Origin: Alentia gelatinosa
Taxonomy: Eukaryota > Annelida > Polychaeta > Phyllodocida > Polynoidae
Assembly (NCBI GenBank): GCA_950022655.1
Contig: OX465592.1
Span: 744,001 to 808,000 of the forward strand
Direction: 5' to 3'
DNA length: 64,000 bases
Shown: positions 56,705 to 64,000 of the stretch, piece by piece
How positions within the stretch are numbered: the first letter of the stretch is position 1
How the letters are laid out: every line of letters starts with the position of its first letter
The notes under the pieces: model-generated
The model's input: the letters and a program-made list of their open reading frames with translations, nothing else
Databases searched by the model: none
What the model was told of the DNA's origin: nothing
Translations under genes and position numbers: made by a program

Positions 56705-57112
56705 TTAAAGGTAGTTCAGACATTTTGGCTCGAAAATGAAAACCCTTGAATGTGATGATCTCTAATTGTTGTAGAACACAACTAACTTTAAATCGGGGGT
56801 CATTGTGCTTTCTTCTTTTTCTTTATTTAGAGATCAAAAGTATATAATAGGATCCATGGTACTACACATTTAAGTTTTAAAATTCATAGGCCACTGTCCT
56901 TGTCTTTGAAAGGATTGAAGAAAACCATATTTTTTAGTACATCTCTTGTGTAACTCAAGTAAATGTAAATTGGCGTAAGACTGAATAAACTGGACAAAAC
57001 ATTAAATTTACTCATTTGTAATTAGAATCCCAGAGACGAGATTTGATTGATAATTGGTATTATTTAAAAATCACCAGGTGGCGCCACTGTGAATTGTAGG
57101 ATATGCCTTTAA
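56705..57112. mobile_element. Family E MITE, full-length copy (408 bp)
   Basis: Begins TTAAAGGTAGTTC and ends GGATATGCCTTTAA, giving short inverted ends TTAAAGG. Core phrases GAAAGGATTGAAGAAAACCA and CACCAGGTGGCGCCACTGTG match copies at 38084, 39850 and 42320. Non-coding. Confidence 0.7.
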
Positions 57113-58904
57113 TGGCCTCACTGGTCCCTGGACACCCTGAAGCTACACCCCCACCAGATTTACAGTTAGTAGGATTTACAGTTAGTATGATTTACAGTTA
57201 GTATCATGAATTACACACAGATCCTCTGACATGTTTACACAGGGTGCAAGCCAAGGTCAGAAAAATAAAATAAAAATCTAAATGAAAAAGATGATTGGAC
57301 AGTGTTGGAACTGGTAGTAAAACAAATTCAAAGTTGTGGGGGGTGTCATAAGTTAGGCTTTATATCATATAAGAAATGTGTTATTTGGAAGAACAGTTTA
57401 ATCATATTGATGGTAATATATAAAAGAAGAGAATACTGTGTGTGTAGATCAGCTGAGGCTCTGTCACTCTATGAAATAAAAGTTTCTGAATCTTTCAGTG
57501 GCGGCTTCCTTCGACCCCTATTTGTCAGGTTCGCCTGACGTTTACACAATAAGTTCACGTGTACTGAAGTTCGGGGTCTACCCAATATTGGAGCATGCCT
57601 TGAATGACGTCATTTTCTCTTTACATTTGAACCTGGTCTTAACGATTGTGGTTTTGCAAGATGAAAAATGAGATGAAACTCAACTATTTCCAGGTACATC
57701 ATCGAAGACCTGGGTATGCTTCAGTCTCCAATGCCAAGAATCCTACATGGAATTCAAGGTGAAAACTACTCAATTAGTCAAAAATAAGGCACTCAATGAT
57801 GCAATAACAAAACATTCACAAAATTCTAAATCGGCATCGTAGGAAAATACTCCAGTAATCAATGATCTAAAGACTAGCCCAGGATCATTATCAGAAGTCA
57901 GCATTCCACTTGTGTGTAGCGTGCATTATGAGGTGGATACTTTTGGGTACATGACTGCCCCCTAGTGAGCGGCTGGCACACTACAAAGGTCAACTCGTTG
58001 GAGTCAAAGGTCACAGGTGGGAACCGGAGGTACAGTGTCGGTTGACAGTCGGTGCAGGAGAGACGAGAGGTAAAAATCAGCTACGATATACACATTGTTA
58101 CTACTAGAATTACACTGATTTTTCAGCTTTCATGTACATAAATGAGGTGGCAAGTATTCAATTCTTTATTCTGCCCTGAATAAAAATAAACGCCAAAGGC
58201 TTAACATTGACTAATTTCATGCGACAGCGACATAGGCAGCGACAAAAAAGTGTTTTTTAAGCCACGAGGGTAATAGAAAAAAATTGACCAATTAGCGACC
58301 AAAGAAGTTCCGATTGCACTGAAAGCGCCCATTCATATGTTTGTTAACACGATATAGAATATTAAGAGCTCAAACACCATTCTAATATCAACAATGAATA
58401 CACACTCAAGGAAATCGAGTTATAATCGCGTTATTTGCCATTTTAATATCTTGTTGACGCTCGGCGATCGACGAAGCTTGCCAGAAGTGCCATCTTTGTT
58501 GACACTGTCAAACTAAGACACACCAGGTAATGTATAGCAGCAAGATTACAATACTAGGAGCAAATGGGATGTTCATCATTGATGAATGAGCGTGCTCCTT
58601 TCCCAATGTCACAGCGTTGGCACCGGATAGCCAAGGGATATTTTTTGCAGCACGCTGAAAGTCTATATAACCTCTCCTAACCTAGGCAGCGTATATGAGC
58701 GTGTATCCCACGCTCAATAAAAATATCCTAATTCTGTTGATGTTCACTTTGAATATTGGACAAAGAAGTTAAAATTCAACTATAATCTGGTAGATAGATC
58801 GTAACCACCCTGACCGCTACAGTAACGCCACATGCACACGATAGACGAGTTCCCTGCTGGAACCACTTGAGTTGGAGTAATCTCAGCATGTTGGTTCTGC
58901 GGGC
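57113..58904. other. Unassigned intergenic sequence
   Basis: 57158-57205 has three short repeats of ATTTACAGTTAGTA. 58575-58600 (TGTTCATCATTGATGAATGAG) recurs near 63770, marking another dispersed repeat. 58000-58060 is GC-richer. No gene recognised. Confidence 0.35.
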
Positions 58905-59805
58905 GGCGGGCGGTGTACGGTGTACGGTGGGCGGTGTACGGCGGGCGGTATACAGCGGGCGGTGTACGGTGTACGGCGGGCGGTGTACGGTGTACGGCGG
59001 GCGGTGTACGGTGTACGGCGGGCGGCGTGCGGTGTGCGGCGTACTGTGTACGGTGTAGGGCGGGCGGCGGGCGGTGTAGGGCGGGCGGTGTACGGTGTAC
59101 GGCGGGCGGTGTACGGTGTACGGCGGGCGGCGGGCGGCGGGCGGTGTAGGGCGGGCGGTGTACGGTGTACGGCGGGCGGCGGGCGGTGTACGGCGTAGGG
59201 CGGGCGGTGTACGGTGTACGGCGGGCGGTGTACGGTGTACGGCGGGCGGCGGGCGGTGTACGGCGTAGGGCGGGCGGTGTACGGTGTAGGGCGGGCGGTG
59301 TACGGTGTACGGCGGGCGGTGTACGGTGTACGGCGGGCGGCGGGCGGTGTATGGCGGGCGGTGTACGGTGTACGGCGGGCGGTGTACGGCGTATGGCGGG
59401 CGGTGTACGGTGTATGGCGGGCGGCGTGCGGTGTGCGGCGTACTGTGTACGGTGTACGGCGGGCGGCGGGCGGTGTAGGGTGGGCGGTGTACGGTGTACG
59501 CCGGGCGGTGTACGGTGTACGGCGGGCGGCGGGCGGTGTACGGTGTACGCCGGGCGGTGTACGGTGTACGGCGGGTGGTGTACGGTGTACGGTGTACGGG
59601 GGGCGGTGTACGGTGTACGGTGTACGGCGGGTGGTGTACGGTGTACGGTGTACGGCGGTTGGTGCACGGTATAGGGCGGGCGGTGTGCGGTGTGCGGCGG
59701 GCGGTGTACGGTGTACGGTGTACGGGGGGCGGTGTACGGTGTACGGTGTACGGCGGGTGGTGTACGGTGTACGGTGTAGGGCGGGCGGCGGCGGGGTGGT
59801 CGGAC
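58905..59805. repeat. GGCGGGCGGTGTACGGTGTAC minisatellite
   Basis: About 900 bp of 7-bp modules (GGCGGGC, GGTGTAC, GGTGTAG, GGCGTAC) assembled in irregular order, with a ~230-bp higher-order segment appearing twice (compare 59030-59050 with 59420-59450: GCGTGCGGTGTGCGGCGTAC). All long open frames on both strands here are artefacts. Confidence 0.95.
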
Positions 59806-59815
59806 ACACATCGTA

Positions 59816-60060
59816 ACGCTACTCCGCCGAGCTCCAGGTTTACATCTGGTGTTTTGTATCAGGGGTTTCTCCAGGGCTAAAAACTCCAGTCTATGTTGGC
59901 ACTGATGGATCAGACCCTCAGAGAAGCACACATGTGGGGGGAGAGTGAGCCCCTGCGGCTCACCTAACGTGCACTCTCCAAACACATACATCATCGTTAT
60001 AAACATGTTAGGAGATTTAGTATCCAACCTTTGGTGTTCACGCTCCACCTGTAGCGAACT
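59816..60060 (-). CDS. Possible unidentified exon(s)
   Basis: Minus-strand frame following a candidate acceptor (GTTCGCTACAG near 60050) reads VEREHQRLDTKSPNMF, then MMYVFGECTL, then HQCQHRLEFLALEKPL. A donor-like GTGAGC follows CACGTTAG inside it, so the exon may end near 59963. Composition is protein-like and the frame is open for about 80 codons outside repeats. I recognise no family. It lies between a MITE and the 58.9 kb array, the same setting as the ORC4 exons. Could be chance. Confidence 0.3.
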
Positions 60061-60074
60061 GACCGGGGACTGGA

Positions 60075-60787
60075 TGCCTGAGGCCACGTTTACACCATGT
60101 TCCCGGTAACTCACGGCGGGCACGTTTCGGGGCTCCGTGGACCACCGTGGATGAAACGTGAGGGACGTGACACAACTGGCGGGGACGGGATGGACAGACG
60201 TGACAGATCCTGATCACCGAAGCCGTTTTGGCGGAATTTTAAATTTTCATAAAATTGGCCATGGCAGTGGTCAACACCACTGAATGTGACCGAACATGAC
60301 TTAATGCAGTTGGCCGTACAGGGAACCGTGAACAGAACGTGAGGGACGTGACATAACGTGGGTGGCCGTACAGGGAACCGTGTACAGAACGTGAGGGACG
60401 TGACAGAACGTGGATGGCCATACAGGGAACCGTGAACAGAACGTGAGGGACGTGACATAACGTGTGTGGCCGTACAGGGAACCGTGAACAGAACGTGAGG
60501 GACGTGACATAACGTGGGTGGCCGTACAGGGAACCGTGAACAGAACGTGAGGGACGTGACATAACGTGGGTGGCCGTACAGGGAACCGTGAACAGAACGT
60601 GAGGGACGTGACATAACGTGGGTGGCCATAAATGGCAACAGGACAAAACAGACCTCTTGAACATCCTCAAACCATGGCCACCAGGATCATAGTGTAAACG
60701 CATATTCATGACTTCTGTGCCGTCTACAGCGGTGCCCTACGTTTCAGTGAACCGGGCTGCCGGGAACATAGTGTGAACATAGCATTA
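60075..60787. mobile_element. Non-autonomous DNA transposon with internal minisatellite
   Basis: Ends are imperfect inverted repeats over about 60 bp: CCACGTTTACACCATGTTCC at the left, and the inverse of GGAACATAGTGTGAACATAG at the right. Inside, 60300-60635 holds six 52-bp units (GTACAGGGAACCGTGAACAG, AACGTGAGGGACGTGACATA). No transposase. The minus open frames over the array are artefacts. Confidence 0.7.
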
Positions 60788-60961
60788 GGAAGTCGGTGCA
60801 GGGTAACACGTGTAAAATACTGCGGCTACAAGCTGCCGTGTAAACTGTATGTTCAGGAGTGAGTGGTAACGGCGTCAAAGGCAGTTACCAAACACTGGAC
60901 GGGCGATATATAGGACTGAACTTCAAACAGACACAGTCTCTGACTAAGTGAGCACAGATCG
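60788..60961. other. Short unassigned stretch
   Basis: No feature recognised between the transposon end and the family F repeat. Confidence 0.3.
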
Positions 60962-61360
60962 AGACACTGTGGCAACATATTCTTTAGCATTGGAACACTG
61001 AGTTTATGAGCGTAATATGTTTATAATTCCCATTTAGACTATTTCCAGAGAAAGTACAATTATTACAGCGCATTCTATGGTATTTCAGCTCTAATTTGCT
61101 GGGTTACACTAACTTTTGTCTGTCTTTATCTATGGAAAAACTAAAACAATCATCAATTCCAAAGTTTAGACAGACCAATCTTGTTAATGTAGTTTGTCTA
61201 ATCAGTCTAATCTTCCAAAACAACAACACTCCCTCAATCACACCCACCGTTCACACTCTAGGTGTGATTGCTGTGTGTCTCTATACGCATGAGGCCAGAC
61301 TCGGCCGTGTTTGTCCGAGCAAGACAACGCACCGTTAGGCGGCGTTAAACGGAAACACAC
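60962..61360. mobile_element. Family F repeat, uninterrupted copy
   Basis: Matches both halves of the 39638-40390 copy: TTTAGCATTGGAACACTGAG, ATTCTATGGTATTTCAGCTC, TTTAGACAGACCAAT, CACACCCACCGTTCACACTC, GAGGCCAGACTCGGCCGTG. No tRNA-like promoter boxes or coding frame recognised. Confidence 0.65.
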
Positions 61361-61590
61361 TCGAATCAGAAAACAAACAATACTCCACTTGTTTGGATGT
61401 GCCGTAATCGTGACTCAGCTTTGCCTCAATGAACATCCAGTAGGCATTCGAACTTGTGGAGTGTTGTCTATTTAAGGGCTGATTCCACCAACACGATGGA
61501 TTTGCCGTGATATATCTTGGTATATCTTGTTATGTGTGTTGGTGGAACCAGCACTTAAAATGATTCTCGATGCAGTTCTATATAAATCTG
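61361..61590. other. Short unassigned stretch
   Basis: 61485-61560 has an imperfect inverted pair (GGCTGATTCCACCAACAC and GTGTTGGTGGAACCAGCACTT), a small foldback. Nothing else recognised. Confidence 0.4.
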
Positions 61591-61885
61591 CAACTTAAAC
61601 TCTAAGGAACTGTCCCTCCTGAAACTATAAGAAAGTGTCCCTTCTGAAACTATAAGAAAGTGTCCCTTCTCAAACTCTAAGAAACTGTCCCTTCTCAAAC
61701 TCTAAGAAACTGTCCCTTCTCAAACTCTAAGAAATTGTCCCTTCTCAAACTCTAAGAAACTGTCCCTTCTCAAACTCTAAGAAACTGTCCCTTCTCAAAC
61801 TCTAAGAAACTGTCCCTTCTCGAACTCTAAGAAATAGTCTCTTCTGAACCTATAAGAAACTATCCCTTCTGAAACTGCTCATTCA
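61591..61885. repeat. 25-bp minisatellite, about 11 units
   Basis: Units of AAACTCTAAGAAACTGTCCC followed by TTCTC; outer units read GAAACTATAAGAAAGTGTCCC. Sequence is most uniform in the centre of the array. Confidence 0.95.
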
Positions 61886-62640
61886 CCTTTAAGGAGAAGC
61901 GGAGAAACAGTCTCGGGACATTTACTACTCGGATAAAGTAGTCCGTGTAGTGGTATACTCTCTCAGGTACGGAGCAGGACAAAAAGAGGGTGACATTTTA
62001 TACGCGTTAGAACACGCCTCGTCTTATTTACTCCTCACCTTTAACTTTCAAAATAATCCACACACAAAAAACTGACCCCATTGTTAAAACGCATGTCAAA
62101 ACAAACCAAGAACCAGCGCTGCGCCTGTACCCGGGCGGTCCTTGGCCCTCATCATCTCCGGCGGCGGGGAACCAGCGAAACGGAAAACGCCGCCTGAAGA
62201 TGGCGCTGCTCTTCACCTCCGCTGGTTCCCGCGAGACACCACTCCAGCTGCGTGGGCTGCAGGGCATCCCGCCGGGGAACAGCGGAGGAGCGTGCCCCGC
62301 CCCCTAGCGGCGGCGCGGGCAGAGCTCTTCCAGTGATGCGGGTTGATGGGACGCGGGTCGGACGCGGGTCGGACGCTAGCTGGGAAGCCTGACGCATGCG
62401 TACTCACACAATAGACCAGGGAACTGCCGCCATTCTTCTGGTGCATGGCGGGATTGAATTCAGCTGGCGAAATCTGCTAGTTTTTTTAGAGAATATTCTA
62501 ATAAGTTATCTTTGATCTTTAGAAACGTTGTCATTACCTTATATTTATTGTAAAGAAGTGTTCATAAGTTATTTGCTGATTCTTGCCTCTGCTGGGAATG
62601 ACCGGGGAACCAGTGGAAGGCGTTACCTGTCTCGTGATCG
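61886..62640. other. GC-rich repeat region, no confident gene
   Basis: 62155-62240 is an imperfect palindrome (GCGGCGGGGAACCAGCG against CGCTGGTTCCCGCG). CpG-rich, with open frames on both strands but no domain. Confidence 0.4.
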
Positions 62641-63130
62641 TTCACCGGGAACCAGTCTAGACGGACGCGGGACGGACGCGGGACGGACGCGGGACGGACG
62701 CGGGACGGACGCTGCGGGGACACGAGCAGACGGTAATTCTCGCCGAGTTTCCCGCCACTTTCAGGTAGGTCCCGAGCTCGACGCTCTCATCCTGAACCCA
62801 GTCTCTCGCAGAAAGTAAAAAGCCGGACCGGTGTCTTGTCATCGGTCTGTTATTGACTGACGTACCTTTCATCGTTTTATACCGCAATATCGTGAAGTGG
62901 GATTCACACGGTGAGACTCATGTACTTGACATAGTTAAAATCTCATCAGATTCTGTTTCTTGTTAAGTGGAATTCACACGGTGGGATTCATGTACCTGAC
63001 AGGGTTAAAAATCTCATCAGATTCTGTTTCTTGTTAAGTGGAATTCACACAGTGGGATTTATGTACCTCACAGGATTCAAAATCTCATCAGATTCTGTAC
63101 CTTTTTAGGGGTAAATTTTAACGAAGAAGT
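62641..63130. repeat. 11-bp and ~77-bp tandem repeats
   Basis: 62660-62715: five units of GGGACGGACGC, related to 13375-13430. 62888-63120: three units of about 75 bp with TTCACACGGTGGGATTCATG and AATCTCATCAGATTCTGT. Confidence 0.9.
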
Positions 63131-64000
63131 TGTGCTCATGTACAGAATCTCAGCAAGATTTGTCTCAGACTAACGCCCTGTAGGGGCCTGAGGCTGTAGG
63201 CGGAGGGCCGTGTGTGACCGATGACTGGCTGAGAACGAGAAGCGTTTCGTCCACAGTAATTATCATTATGTACCTCAAATCAGTGAATAAACGCCATTTC
63301 AATGACTTATGAAGTCACAGTCACAGCGGGCATGAACATTATCATTACTGCACCCCTAGCAGCGGGCAGTATTTGATAGACATTCGCTGACAGGTATATA
63401 ATAGTACAGGGTTCACGCTAGAACCAAGACTATGAGAGGACGTTTTGCGTTGTAGAAGGCATCCCATGGGCCTTTTTTAACAGAATAAATATGTTTCTAA
63501 AATAAACATATACTTAAAACTAAAGCAAACATCATATTCTCTAAAAAAAAAACCACATTATCTTCAAGCATGAAATATTGTCAGGATCTCACAGAAGAGG
63601 GGTACTTTTGCGTAGAAAAGTGACGTCACAGTTATGTACCGCTCTAGTTCTCAAAATCAACACCAGGGGGTTTCGGTCAGCCTATCACAGAGGGGGGAGG
63701 GGGGGGGGGGGGCTTTGGGTCACCACAAGCTAGTTCACTAATTCACCATAGAAATGAGGAACAAATGGCATGTTCATTATTGATGAATGAGCGTTGAATA
63801 TGAAAAAAATAAGACAAAAAGGTTTGGGTTTTCCGCAGTCTGTTTCTATGATAACCCACTTGGCAAACAGCCAACTAGCCACGGCTTTACAGCAAGTTTT
63901 GGAAATTCCAAATATATCAACGACCAGTGGTTCAGTGAGGTATTTCAGTCTGTAGTGACTGGTCATGGTCAGCTGGGCACGCCTCTAACACCGAGACACT
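63131..64000. other. Unassigned end of window
   Basis: G run at 63694-63713. 63755-63790 repeats the phrase at 58565-58600 (ATTGATGAATGAGCGTT). The minus open frame at 63730-63966 overlaps it and has no domain. No gene recognised. Confidence 0.3.

Noticed and set aside
58776..60123. Multiple frames of 200-450 codons (TVHRPPYTVHR and reverse-strand VYGVRRAVYG repeats)
   Set aside because: Products of the 7-bp-module array; only the non-repeat part near 59.8-60.06 kb was kept as a weak exon candidate.

Overview
Eukaryotic (metazoan) genomic DNA. Genes are split by introns with GT/AG borders, and most of the window is intronic or intergenic repeat sequence. The ORC4 fragment, a poly(A)-tailed LINE, a tRNA-derived SINE, many foldback/MITE-like elements and more than 20 minisatellite arrays are all consistent with a marine invertebrate deuterostome such as an amphioxus (Branchiostoma). 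That assignment is inference: no species marker is readable here.

Layout. 2.0-10.5 kb, minus strand: the last six coding exons of ORC4 (origin recognition complex subunit 4). They join in phase with no gap. The 5' half of the gene (AAA+ Walker A/B part) was not found. 10.5-17 kb: minisatellites only. 18.1-20.6 kb, plus strand: a small gene ('gene A', 162 aa) with a CpG-rich upstream region, a candidate non-coding first exon and one coding exon, encoding a cysteine-rich zinc-binding protein. 20.6-46.6 kb: no gene seen; minisatellites, MITEs, foldback elements and a SINE. 46.6-48.1 kb, minus strand: 'gene B' (209 aa), which shares the cysteine architecture of gene A. 48.7-53.1 kb: one minisatellite split by a 5'-truncated LINE with a visible 7-bp target-site duplication. 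53-64 kb: repeats, plus one unidentified possible exon near 60 kb.

The most striking pattern is that minisatellites sit on exon borders. At four ORC4 borders the repeat unit itself contains a splice site plus the adjoining coding bases (last exon acceptor, two internal acceptors, one donor); a fifth donor is copied two or three times; two further arrays abut a splice site. In gene B the 61-bp unit carries the last 19 codons and stop codon, about 15 times. So exon edges are being tandemly copied, giving long rows of decoy splice sites or stop-codon segments. From memory, minisatellites at exon-intron boundaries have been reported in an amphioxus gene; this needs a literature check. The second point is the A/B pair, which looks like a small zinc-binding family I cannot name.
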